Shown: positions 1 through 7,960 of the stretch, in pieces | Position numbering within the stretch: position 1 is the first letter of the stretch | Layout of the letters: every line of letters starts with the position of its first letter | Origin: JACPDH01 sp041671505 | GTDB taxonomy: Bacteria > Acidobacteriota > Thermoanaerobaculia > Gp7-AA8 | DNA: 64,000 nucleotides | Assembly (NCBI GenBank): GCA_041671505.1 | Contig: JBAZBK010000008.1 | Location: 124,001-188,000, forward strand | Reading direction: 5' to 3' | Program-made: the position numbers and the translations under genes | Notes under the pieces: generated by a model | Database searches by the model: none | The model's input: the letters and a program-made list of their open reading frames with translations, nothing else | Told to the model about the DNA's origin: nothing

Positions 1-1
1 T

Positions 2-553
2 TTCAATTTCCTTCGCGAAAAAGGGATGTGGGATTCGAGCGTCATCGTCGTCACTGCGGATCACGGCGATGCGCTGGCAGAAGGGGGACAGTGGGGGCAT
101 GCCTACTCGATCGCTCCCGAGATTCTCCGCGTGCCGCTCATCGTGAAGCTGCCCAAAGCTCAACAGGGCGTGCTCAAGGCCGATCGGAGTGCGATCGCGT
201 TCGTCACCGACATCACCCCGACTCTCTACTACCTGCTCGGCCACCGCCCGATCCGCGACAACGACATGCTTGGACGCCCGCTCTTCACCGAGGAGCTGCG
301 AGACCAGAAGCCGTACCTGCGTGGCGACTTTCTGGTCGCCTCGAGCTACGGGCCGGTCTGGGGAATCCTCGGAGAAAACGGTCGCAGGCTCTACGTGGCC
401 GACGCGATCAACTTCCGCGATTCGGTGTACGACATCCCGCCGGACGGAGCGGCGAAGTCACGCGATCCCGAGCCGGGAGAGATCCGGCGCGCGCACGCGC
501 TGCTTCGCGAGAAGATCCAGGCGATTGCCGACTGGTACAAGTTCTCTCCGTGA
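2..553 (+). CDS. sulfatase / alkaline-phosphatase-superfamily hydrolase, C-terminal part (5' end outside window)
   Basis: The frame is already open at base 2 and runs 183 codons to a TGA, so the gene begins before the window. The early motif VVTADHGDAL is the C-terminal metal-binding D-H signature of sulfatases and related phosphoglycerol or phosphoethanolamine transferases. It is followed by a typical stretch (VPLIVKLP, then DITPTLYYLLG) in which such enzymes list permitted targets. The nucleophile region is missing, so the substrate (sulfate ester or phosphodiester) cannot be told. The stop codon lies 7 bp before a heptamer repeat arm that sits between this gene and the convergent oxidoreductase gene. 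Confidence 0.8.
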   Translation, partial: FNFLREKGMWDSSVIVVTADHGDALAEGGQWGHAYSIAPEILRVPLIVKLPKAQQGVLKADRSAIAFVTDITPTLYYLLGHRPIRDNDMLGRPLFTEELRDQKPYLRGDFLVASSYGPVWGILGENGRRLYVADAINFRDSVYDIPPDGAAKSRDPEPGEIRRAHALLREKIQAIADWYKFSP

Positions 554-559
554 CGGAGT

Positions 560-676
560 GAATTGAGAATTGAGAGATGGGGGATGCGCGGTCGTGCAGA
601 CACGCACGATCGGGGCGCCCGGAGACTGAGAATTCAACAGGCGGCCGTGCATCCGCCATCTCTCAATTCTCAATTC
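560..676. repeat. heptamer-ended inverted repeat (AATTGAG family)
   Basis: The left arm at 560-580 and the right arm at 656-676 are perfect 21-bp inverted copies. Each holds two tandem copies of the 7-mer AATTGAG (561-574 and 662-675) plus AGATGG on the core side. The 75-bp core is GC-rich with weak internal palindromes. The element fills the gap between two convergent genes, and its right arm contains the stop codon (670-672) of the minus-strand oxidoreductase gene. It could form a long hairpin in transcripts from either side. Confidence 0.85.
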
Positions 677-2676
677 GCGGCTTTGGCCACGTCCACGCGC
701 GCATCGTTATAACAGGCGCCACCTGCGACGGGTTCCACGGTCTGCGGGCAGAGCGCCGCGGCGGTGCGGCCGTTCTTCGTCGACTTCATCCAGGCGCCTT
801 TGTTCATCGACACGACGCCCGGGCGGATGCGCGACGAGATCTTCACGCGCACGACGACTTCGCCGAGAGCGTTGAAGACACGGACGGTGTCACCGTCGGC
901 CAGGCCGCGGCTCGCGGCGTCGGCGGGATTCATCTCGGCGAAGAGCTCGTCGTAGTTGAACTCGCCCATCGTGCTCGAGATCATCCGCGAGCTCGCGGGG
1001 GTGATCAGAAAGAGCGGGTGGCGCGCGTCGTTGATCTCGACGTACCGCCAGGGCGAATCACCGAGGACCGACGGGTGGAGATGGATCCTGGCGTCGGTCG
1101 TGCGGGGGAAGGTCGTCTCGAACTGAACCGGCGAGCTGCCGGGAAAGTCGAAGCGGCTGAAGCCGCCGGCGAGCATCGCATCGGCGTCGGGCCTGCGGCC
1201 GTTCCCCATGTCGAGATGTTCGGCGACGTAGCGGACGCACTCTTCGCTCGACATCCTGAACTGCCGGTCCTCGAATCCCATCGCGCGGCCGAGCGCCGCG
1301 AACAGCTGGTCGTTAGGCATCGATTCTCCGACCGGGGCGATGACCGGCACGACTCCGCCGACGATGAACGTGCCGTAGCCGCGCCTCACGTCGCGCGCTT
1401 CGAGGAAGGTTGTCGCCGGGAGCACGATGTCCGCGTGCGCGGCGGTGTCGGTCATGACCTGGTCGTGGACGATGGTGAAGAGGTCGTCGCGGAGGAGGCC
1501 GCGCTCGATCGCGTTCTGGTCGGGTGCCGTGGCCACAGGGTTGCAGTTGTAGACGAAGAGCGCCTTGACCGGCGGCGCCAGCGGCTCGTTGAGGAGGATG
1601 CCGAGCTGCGACATGTTGAGCGTGCGCGAGCTCCAGCGGAGCCCGTCGAAGAACGGGTCGGTGTCGAGTTTCGCGGAGCCGCTGTTGCTCAGCGTGTAGC
1701 CGCCGCCCCGAACTCCGAACTTGCCCGAGATTGCAGGGATCGCGAGGATGGCTGCCACGGCGTGAGCGCCGTTCGTGTTGCGCTCGAGTCCCCATCCGCA
1801 GCGCATGACTGCGGGCGTTGCCGCCGCCCAGCGGCGCGCGATCTCACGGATTGCGCCGGCATCGACGCCCGCAGCCGCTGCCGCGCGATCCACGGGCCAT
1901 TTCGCTGCTTCCGCAAGCAGCTCGTCCGCGCCGGTCGCGTGGAGTGCGAGGAAGTCGCGGTCGACCGCGCCGAGCTTCGCGAGTTCGTCGACGATGGCGA
2001 GAGCGACGACGACGTCGGTTCCCGGAAGCAGAGGGATGTGCAGGTCGACTTCCTTCGGCGCCAGGGCCTGCCGCGGGTCGAGCGTCACGACGAAGGCGCC
2101 TCGCTTCCGCGCCTCGTGGAGATACGGTACGAGATGGATCTGCGACGCCTTCGGATTCGCGCCCCAGATCACGATCATCTTCGAATGGACGTAGTCCTCG
2201 GGGGCGACTCCCGGCATCTTTCCGTACATCGCGGTCGCGATCGCGCCTGTCGGGGCCGCGCAGAGCGTGCGCTCGATTTGTGAGGCGCCGATCCTCGCGA
2301 AGAAGTAGTCGTCGACGAGCCCGTCGGAGACGAAGCCGTTCGAGCCGCCATACGCATACGGGACGATCGCCTCGGCGCCGTGTTCCGCGATGATCGCCTT
2401 GAAGCGGGTCGCGATCTCGGAGAGCGCTTCGTTCCACGTGATCCGCTCGAACTGGCGTGATCCTTTCGCCCCGGTGCGCCGCATCGGATGGAGGATCCGC
2501 GACTCGTGATAGACGCGTTTTGCGAAGTTGCCGACTTTGCCGCAGATGAAACCGTCGGTCGTCGGATGATCGCCGCGGCTTCCGCGGATCGCAGTCACGC
2601 GCCCGCCAGCGACATCGACTTCGAGCGCACAGGTGTCAGGGCAGTCCATCGGACAGATGGTAGAGACGACGGTCAT
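670..2676 (-). CDS. molybdopterin-dependent oxidoreductase (DMSO reductase family)
   Basis: A 668-residue protein. The N-terminus has the [4Fe-4S] ligand pattern of this family, Cys8, Cys12, Cys16 and Cys45 (CPMDCPDTC, then GFICGKV). Typical molybdopterin-binding segments follow (VIWGANPKAS, VVTLDPRQ, LLPGTD, RCGWGLERN). The C-terminal domain has the beta-barrel dinucleotide-contact region of the family (NKGAWM near the end). The ATG at 2676 was chosen over one 27 bp upstream because GAGGAG stands 7 bp before it. No Tat signal and no electron-transfer subunit gene are visible, so a soluble cytoplasmic enzyme is likely; substrate unknown. The stop codon falls inside a heptamer repeat. Confidence 0.88.
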   Translation of the reverse strand: MTVVSTICPMDCPDTCALEVDVAGGRVTAIRGSRGDHPTTDGFICGKVGNFAKRVYHESRILHPMRRTGAKGSRQFERITWNEALSEIATRFKAIIAEHGAEAIVPYAYGGSNGFVSDGLVDDYFFARIGASQIERTLCAAPTGAIATAMYGKMPGVAPEDYVHSKMIVIWGANPKASQIHLVPYLHEARKRGAFVVTLDPRQALAPKEVDLHIPLLPGTDVVVALAIVDELAKLGAVDRDFLALHATGADELLAEAAKWPVDRAAAAAGVDAGAIREIARRWAAATPAVMRCGWGLERNTNGAHAVAAILAIPAISGKFGVRGGGYTLSNSGSAKLDTDPFFDGLRWSSRTLNMSQLGILLNEPLAPPVKALFVYNCNPVATAPDQNAIERGLLRDDLFTIVHDQVMTDTAAHADIVLPATTFLEARDVRRGYGTFIVGGVVPVIAPVGESMPNDQLFAALGRAMGFEDRQFRMSSEECVRYVAEHLDMGNGRRPDADAMLAGGFSRFDFPGSSPVQFETTFPRTTDARIHLHPSVLGDSPWRYVEINDARHPLFLITPASSRMISSTMGEFNYDELFAEMNPADAASRGLADGDTVRVFNALGEVVVRVKISSRIRPGVVSMNKGAWMKSTKNGRTAAALCPQTVEPVAGGACYNDARVDVAKAAN

Positions 2677-2785
2677 CGCGGTGCTCCTCGGTTCGGACAG
2701 CAAAAGGATAGCGGAAACCGGCCGCGCGAGCGGTTTCGACGGTGTGAACGTGGCGGTTGGGGCGATCGCGTCAGCTTCCGGATTG

Positions 2786-2875
2786 ATGGGGTCACAGCCG
2801 CAATATGAAGTTCTTGGCTATGGGTGGTCGGGTTCCGCAGGCGCCAAATACTTCATATTGCGGCTGTGACCCCAT
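2786..2875. repeat. long hairpin, 33-bp inverted arms
   Basis: The arms at 2786-2818 and 2843-2875 match in 31 of 33 positions as inverted copies, around a 24-bp loop. The arm reads ATGGGGTCACAGCCGCAATA and continues TGAAG. This resembles the ends of small palindromic elements moved by single-strand (Y1/REP-type) transposases, but no transposase gene is nearby. The right arm overlaps the end of the SGNH hydrolase gene and provides its last codons and stop. Confidence 0.85.
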
Positions 2876-3500
2876 GGCCGTGGCCGGAGCCTCCGCGCCC
2901 CATCGCGGTCCGCGCCGCGCCTAACGCGAGCTTCGCCCAGAGCCGGTACATCGATGCGGACGGGTGAAGGCTGTCGAACGCGAGCATCGAAGCATCGTGA
3001 GAGGCGAGGCGGGAGATCGGAGTCACGTCGACAAATTGCGCGGAGGCCCTCGCGGCCTCGATGCGTACGACGGAATTGAAGGCGTCGATCTCTCTCGCGA
3101 CGCGGATCACGTCGCGCCCCTTCGTGCGCGCGAATGGAGTCACGCCCCAGTCGGGGATCGAGACGATGACGACGCGGGACGAGCTGCCTTCGGCGAGGCC
3201 GACGGCGCGCTGGAGAAGCGAAACGAATCGCTCGCGGAAGCCGCCGATCTCGAGCCCGCGGTATTGGTCGTTCACGCCGATCAGGAGGGAAACCAGGTCG
3301 AACGGGCCGCTCGGATTCGCCTCGTCGATGGCGGCCGCGAGCTCGTCCGTCGTCCATCCCGTCTGTGCGACGAATTCGGGATCGCCGATCTGAATGCCAT
3401 CGGCCCGAAGGAGCGCTGCAAGCCGAACCGGCCATCGATCGGACGCATCGACACCCTCGCCGATCGTGTACGAGTCGCCGAGAGCGAGGAATCGTGCCAT
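2853..3500 (-). CDS. SGNH/GDSL-type hydrolase
   Basis: A 215-residue esterase-like protein. Block I is ALGDSYTIGEG with Ser10 as the expected nucleophile. The oxyanion block is IGVNDQY, and the catalytic Asp/His block is FDSLHPS. The layout is that of a small cytoplasmic GDSL hydrolase acting on esters or acyl groups. The start at 3500 puts block I at the extreme N-terminus, as in the family; an in-frame GTG lies one codon upstream. The C-terminus after TAMGRGGSG reads HGHGVTAAI, and its last codons come from the arm of the hairpin at 2786-2875, so the original C-terminus was probably replaced when that element arrived. Confidence 0.85.
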   Translation of the reverse strand: MARFLALGDSYTIGEGVDASDRWPVRLAALLRADGIQIGDPEFVAQTGWTTDELAAAIDEANPSGPFDLVSLLIGVNDQYRGLEIGGFRERFVSLLQRAVGLAEGSSSRVVIVSIPDWGVTPFARTKGRDVIRVAREIDAFNSVVRIEAARASAQFVDVTPISRLASHDASMLAFDSLHPSASMYRLWAKLALGAARTAMGRGGSGHGHGVTAAI

Positions 3501-3675
3501 CACGGTGACGATCTTACTGCGCTCGGTCGCACTTCGGCCAAGCCGGAACGACTCGCGTAGCAGCGCTGTTGCGGGACTTGCCGGCACCAGCGCTGCAGGC
3601 GGTCGACAGGCGGTCAATGAATGGCCGTTCAGAATCTCTGCTTGATCACTCAGCGCCCGTGTGCAGAATGTCCGA

Positions 3676-4572
3676 ATGTCCGCTATCGCCGAGAGTATCC
3701 CGACCCTGGCCGAGGTGTCATCACGCCCGGTAGATGCCCCGATCGTTTCCAGCCTCGGGCCCGAGCCGTGGAAGGCGCCCTGGTGGAAGCCCGCAAAGGG
3801 TGACTACCCGACGTTTTTCTACATGGTGCTCATTCACTCGCTCGCATTGGCGGGACTGATCTTTTTCCCTTCTCCGGGATGGAAGATCGCCGTTGCCACG
3901 CTCGCGATCGCATGGGTGGGCGGTCTCGGCGTCACGGTCTGCTACCACCGGGGGCTCGCGCACCGCGCGGTTCAGCTCAACCCGATCGTTCGCCATTTTC
4001 TGATCTTCTTCGCGCAGTTCGGCGGCTCGGGCTCCCCCGACTCGTGGACGGCAAATCATCGCCAGCATCACGCGAAGGTCGAGACTCCCGAAGACATCTC
4101 GAGCCCCGCCATCGGCGGCTTCTGGTGGTCGCACCTCCGCTGGCTCTGGCAGGCGGGGAACGTTCCCCTCGATCGCTGGTGTCCCGATCTCAACAAACCG
4201 CAGTACCGCTTCTGGAACCGCGCGCAGATTCCCGTTCTCGCGGTGTCGCTCTTCGCGTGGATCCCGTTCGGCTGGGAGGCATTCTTCTGGCTCGGACCGA
4301 TGCGACTCGTGACGTCGCTGCACGCGCAGTGCTTCGTCAATAGCATCGCGCACATGCGTGAGGACGCGAAGCCCGGCGAAGACTCGTCGCAGAACATCGT
4401 CTGGCTCGGCTTCCTGCAATTCTTCCAGGGAGAGAACTGGCACGCGAACCATCATTCGCACCCGTCGTCCGCGAAGCTCGGCTTCAAGTTCTGGGAGATC
4501 GACTTCGGCTGGTACGCCATCGTCGTCCTCGAGAAGCTCGGGCTGGCGTCGAAGGTCCGCCGGGTCAACTAG
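3676..4572 (+). CDS. acyl-CoA/fatty acid desaturase
   Basis: A 298-residue membrane di-iron desaturase that introduces a double bond in a fatty acyl chain. The three histidine boxes are present: HRGLAH, HRQHH and HANHH (in GENWHANHHSHP). Hydrophobic segments at about residues 45-95 and 175-215 flank the boxes as in stearoyl-CoA (delta-9) desaturases. An in-frame GTG at 3661 would add five residues; the ATG at 3676 is preferred because the extension adds nothing recognisable. The closest functional guess is a delta-9-type desaturase adjusting membrane fluidity. It is transcribed alone, with a repeat-rich region downstream. Confidence 0.9.
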   Translation: MSAIAESIPTLAEVSSRPVDAPIVSSLGPEPWKAPWWKPAKGDYPTFFYMVLIHSLALAGLIFFPSPGWKIAVATLAIAWVGGLGVTVCYHRGLAHRAVQLNPIVRHFLIFFAQFGGSGSPDSWTANHRQHHAKVETPEDISSPAIGGFWWSHLRWLWQAGNVPLDRWCPDLNKPQYRFWNRAQIPVLAVSLFAWIPFGWEAFFWLGPMRLVTSLHAQCFVNSIAHMREDAKPGEDSSQNIVWLGFLQFFQGENWHANHHSHPSSAKLGFKFWEIDFGWYAIVVLEKLGLASKVRRVN

Positions 4573-4598
4573 GCGGCGAAGCTCCTCCCGACGCTGTC

Positions 4599-5058
4599 GC
4601 CGCTCACACGGCTCGGTCACGCGAGGGCGTCGTGTCCCCGGCCCTGACGGGCCGGGCTACGCATCTCGCGGCCGCCGCGGGCGGCCTCGGGGCCTAACGG
4701 CCCTCATGCCGTGTCAGACACGGGGGAAGGCGAGTCACTCGTGCTGACGGCGGACCCTTCGCTCTGGAAAGGGCCTGCTGGTTTCCTCCCGACGCTTGCC
4801 GTTCGTACCGAGCCCGTAAGGGCTCCAGCGTCGCGCAGCGATGCGAGAGAAGCGTAGCCGGACCCGTGAGGGTCCGGGACCGGATGCCGGCCGCGAATGC
4901 CGAGCCGCGTGAGCGGCGACACCGGCACGACGAAGACCATCTCCTGCGAGTATCGCCGCTCACGCGGCTCGATTATGGGAAGGTCTCGTGTCCCCGGCCC
5001 TGACGGGCCGGGCTACGCATCTCACGGCCGCCGCAGGCGGCCTTCGGGCCTAACGGCC
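4599..5058. repeat. dispersed GC-rich repeat units in the 4573-5124 intergenic region
   Basis: Two direct copies of a 72-bp unit at 4631-4702 and 4987-5058 differ at only four positions. Each begins CGTGTCCCCGGCCCTGACGG, contains a GGCCCTGACGGGCC hairpin and ends CCTAACGGCC. A related leader, GCCGCTCACRCGGCTCG, precedes both (4599-4615 and about 4954-4971). An inverted version, CGAGCCGCGTGAGCGGC, lies between them at about 4901-4917. A partial inverted unit (AGCGTAGCCGGACCCGTGAG) starts near 4851. No gene is supportable in these 552 bp. A short 7-mer remnant (TCTCAATTTTCAA) sits at 5071-5083. Confidence 0.8.
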
Positions 5059-5124
5059 TTTCGCGCACTCTCTCAATTTTCAAGTCACGGCGGGGGCCGG
5101 CAATGCCGGCCCCCAGCGGTGCGA

Positions 5125-7035
5125 TTACCAGCCGCAGCTGCGGCCCTTGTTCTGTTCGTCGAGCCACGCCTTGAGCGGCGCGAAGTAGTCGACGATGGCC
5201 GAGGCGTCCATGTCGCGCTTGCCCGACAGTGTCTCGAGCGCGTCCTGCCAGGGGCGGCTCACGCCCATCGACAGCATCGCGTTCAGGCGCGCGCCCGCTT
5301 CCTTGTTGCCGTAGATCGAGCAGCGGTTGAGCGGACCGCTCTGGCCGGCGATCTCGCAGAGCGAGCGGTGGAACTGGTACTGAAGGATGTCGGCGAGGAA
5401 GTAGCGCGAGTAGGGAGTGTTGCCCGGCACGTGGTACTTCGCGCCGGCGTCGAAGTACTCTTCGCCGCGCGGCGACGGAGGTGCGACTCCCTGGTACTTG
5501 AGCTTGAGGTCCCACCACGCCTTGTTGTACTCGGCCGGTGTGATCTCGCCGGCGAAGACTTTCCAGCGCCACTGGTCGACGAGGAGCCCGAAGGGAAGGA
5601 ACGCGACCTTGTCGAGCGCGGCCGACAGGAGCAGGCCGGTGTCCTTCGACGTGTCGGGCTCCTGCTTGAGCAGTCCGACCTTGACGAGGTAGCCGGGTGT
5701 GATCGACAGCGCGATCGTGTCGCCGATCGCCTCGTGGAAGCCGTCGTTCGCGCTGTCGCGGAAGACGAGCGGCTGCTTGTTGTAGGCGCGCTGGTAGTAG
5801 TTGTGTCCCAGCTCGTGGTGGATCGTACGGAAGTCTTCCTCGTTCACGTCCGTGCACATCTTGATGCGCAGGTCGTTGTCCTCGTCGATGTCCCACGCCG
5901 AGGCGTGGCAGATCACGTTCCGGTCGCGCGGCTTCACGATGAGCGAGCGCTCCCAGAACGTCTTCGGAAGCGGGTCGAAGCCGAGCGAGGAGAAGAAGCG
6001 CTCGCCGTAGTGGAACATCTCGATCTGGTTAACCTTCTTCTTCGTGAGAAGCTTCGTGATGTCGTAGCCCGGGTCTGCGTTTTTCGGCGCGACGAGGTCG
6101 TAGATGTTCGCCCAGTCCTGCGCCCAGAGGTTGCCGAGCAGGTGAGCGGGGATCGGTCCGTTAGGCGGGACGGCGTCGGTGCCGTACTTCTCGCCGAGCT
6201 TCGTCCTGACGTAGCAGTGGAGCGACTCGTAGAGCGGCTTGACCTGGCCCCAGAGGCGGTCGAGCTCCCTCGCGAAGTCGTCCGCCGGCATGTCGTACTT
6301 GGCGCGCCACATCGCGCCGGTGTCCTTGAATCCGAGCTCGCGCGCGCCTTCGTTCGAGAGCGCAACGAAGCGGGCGTAGTCGTTGCGCATCGGTGCGCCG
6401 ACCGCCTGCCAGCCTTCCCAGACCTCGCGCAGACGCTTCGGGTCGCGGTTCTTCGCGAGGATCTCGGAGATCTCCTCGATGTCGAGGCACTTGCCTCCAC
6501 CCGGCGGGCAGTACTTGCCTTCGCCGTACATGCCGTCCATGCGCGTGGCGATCGTCGTCAGCTCGCGGCTCTTTTCGGGGTCGGCCGGCGTCGGCATCGT
6601 AAGCCCGAGCTTGATCATCTCGAGCTGGCGCTTCGTGACGGGATCGATTCCTTCGACGCTGTCGAATTCGAACGCCTTCTTCGCGTAGTCGACTCCGGCG
6701 TTGATCGTCCGTTCGGCGGCCACCGCTTCGAGGTACTGCGTGTCCTCGGTGATGAAGTTGGCCTTCACCCATGAGGCGCGATTCGATTCCTGCCGCAGCG
6801 CGAGAAGTTTCACGTTCGCATCCGCGACGAACTTCACCGCGTCGGCGGCGGTCAGCTTCGGTGGCGCGGGCGGCGCGGGTTGCGAGGGTTGCGCCGGCGG
6901 GGGATCGGGAGCGACGTGTGCGACGGGGGCCGGCAGGCCAACTGGCACCGACGCTTGTGTTGAGGTTGCACATGCCGAAGCGAGGAGCGCGGCGACGGCG
7001 AGCCCCGACACGAGGAGTGTGGAGATTGGCTTCAT
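5125..7035 (-). CDS. M2-family peptidyl-dipeptidase (angiotensin-converting-enzyme-like), exported
   Basis: A 636-residue zinc metallopeptidase removing C-terminal dipeptides. The gluzincin motif is HELGH at residues 407-411, with the third zinc ligand Glu435 in GFHEAIGD. The family's downstream region (SGPLNRCSIYGNKEAG, then EQNKGRSCGW at the end) is intact. The start at 7035 is supported by GGAGG six bases upstream and opens a signal peptide (MKPISTLLVSGLAVAALLAS) followed by Cys22, a weak lipobox. A proline-rich linker at about residues 35-60 leads to the catalytic domain. It probably works in the periplasm in peptide scavenging. It is a single gene, divergent from the TetR regulator. Confidence 0.93.
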   Translation of the reverse strand: MKPISTLLVSGLAVAALLASACATSTQASVPVGLPAPVAHVAPDPPPAQPSQPAPPAPPKLTAADAVKFVADANVKLLALRQESNRASWVKANFITEDTQYLEAVAAERTINAGVDYAKKAFEFDSVEGIDPVTKRQLEMIKLGLTMPTPADPEKSRELTTIATRMDGMYGEGKYCPPGGGKCLDIEEISEILAKNRDPKRLREVWEGWQAVGAPMRNDYARFVALSNEGARELGFKDTGAMWRAKYDMPADDFARELDRLWGQVKPLYESLHCYVRTKLGEKYGTDAVPPNGPIPAHLLGNLWAQDWANIYDLVAPKNADPGYDITKLLTKKKVNQIEMFHYGERFFSSLGFDPLPKTFWERSLIVKPRDRNVICHASAWDIDEDNDLRIKMCTDVNEEDFRTIHHELGHNYYQRAYNKQPLVFRDSANDGFHEAIGDTIALSITPGYLVKVGLLKQEPDTSKDTGLLLSAALDKVAFLPFGLLVDQWRWKVFAGEITPAEYNKAWWDLKLKYQGVAPPSPRGEEYFDAGAKYHVPGNTPYSRYFLADILQYQFHRSLCEIAGQSGPLNRCSIYGNKEAGARLNAMLSMGVSRPWQDALETLSGKRDMDASAIVDYFAPLKAWLDEQNKGRSCGW

Positions 7036-7132
7036 CAGAGTCCTCCGGTTGGATGGTTCGAATCGCGCGGGAAAGAGCGCAATTGCGGGGGAAAGTATAT
7101 GCGCCGCACGAAGTTCGATGAACGCGAAAGGC

Positions 7133-7166
7133 GGGCCAAAGGCCATAGGCCAGAGGCTAAAGCAGG
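7133..7166. repeat. heptamer array (AGGCCAN family) ending in AGCAGG
   Basis: Four 7-mers, GGGCCAA, AGGCCAT, AGGCCAG and AGGCTAA, are followed at once by AGCAGG. No clear inverted partner is present before the TetR gene. The array lies in the 305-bp divergent region 7036-7340, which otherwise holds only the TetR promoter/operator. Confidence 0.75.
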
Positions 7167-7305
7167 CGGCAGGCCGCTCCGCGGGCTTCAGGGCGTTCGA
7201 TTCAGCAGGAGCCTGCGGGTTCGCTCGTGTCTTTTCGGTCTCGCGCTTCACGTTCCGCGATTAGCGCGCAACTCCGACGATCCGGTCTCTTTCCAGAATC
7301 ACGTC

Positions 7306-7334
7306 TTGATTTATACGAACGATCGTACTATTTT
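7306..7334 (+). promoter_or_regulatory. putative tetR promoter with overlapping operator
   Basis: TTGATT (7306-7311) and TATTTT (7329-7334) are 17 bp apart and fit a sigma-70-type promoter. Between them the inverted repeat TACGA-ACGA-TCGTA (7314-7327) would block the promoter when bound. The predicted start of transcription falls at or near the ATG, so the message may be leaderless. A nearly identical site occurs at 7999-8012, which supports it as the operator of the adjacent TetR protein. Confidence 0.55.
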
Positions 7335-7340
7335 GCTCGC

Positions 7341-7931
7341 ATGTCGAAGGGCGAACAGACTCGGGATGCGATCCTGGACATCGCGCTGGCGAAGGCGAGC
7401 CAGGTCGGTCTCGGTGCGCTCAGCATCGGCGAGCTTGCCAAAGAGGCGGGGATGTCGAAGAGCGGCCTCTTCGCGCACTTCGACTCGAAGGAGAACCTCC
7501 AGCTCGAGGTGATGAAGTCGGCGGCGCAGCGCTTCATCGACCAGATCGTCACTCCCGCGCTTCGCGCGCCCCGCGGCGAGCCTCGTGTTCGCGCCCTCTT
7601 CGAGAATTGGTTCCAATGGGCGAAGGACTCGAAGCTGCCGGGCGGATGCCTCTTCATCGCAGCGGCGACGGAGCTCGACGATCAACCGGGCCCGCTGCGC
7701 GACTTCCTCGTCGGCTCGCAGCGCGACTGGCTCGCGACCTTTGCCCAGGCGGCGAAGATCGGCGTCGACGAGAAGCACTTCCGGAGCGACCTCGACGTCG
7801 AGATGTTCTCGCGTCGCGTCTACTCGATCTTTCTCGCGTATCACCACTTTGCCCGCCTGCTTCACATGAGTGACGCCGAGGCGCAGGCACGCGCGGAATT
7901 CGACTCCCTGCTCGCCCAGTCGCGAGCCTGA
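7341..7931 (+). CDS. TetR/AcrR-family transcriptional repressor
   Basis: A 196-residue regulator. The N-terminal helix-turn-helix covers about residues 8-55 (ILDIALAKASQVG, IGELAKEAGMSKSGLFAHF). The rest is an all-helical ligand domain of the TetR C-terminal type (about residues 75-190). The start at 7341 places the DNA-binding domain at the N-terminus as usual; upstream in-frame codons lie in promoter DNA. It is followed after 29 bp by an alpha/beta hydrolase gene carrying a copy of the same operator-like palindrome. It is therefore probably self-regulating and controls the hydrolase. The ligand is unknown. Confidence 0.9.
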   Translation: MSKGEQTRDAILDIALAKASQVGLGALSIGELAKEAGMSKSGLFAHFDSKENLQLEVMKSAAQRFIDQIVTPALRAPRGEPRVRALFENWFQWAKDSKLPGGCLFIAAATELDDQPGPLRDFLVGSQRDWLATFAQAAKIGVDEKHFRSDLDVEMFSRRVYSIFLAYHHFARLLHMSDAEAQARAEFDSLLAQSRA

Positions 7932-7960
7932 TCCCCACACTAACCATCGGGAGACACGAG

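Noticed and set aside
577..2283. Long open frame on the plus strand opposite the molybdopterin oxidoreductase gene
   Set aside because: It is rich in Arg, Val and Ala with no motifs, and mirrors a well-supported gene; GC-rich codon use keeps the opposite frame open.
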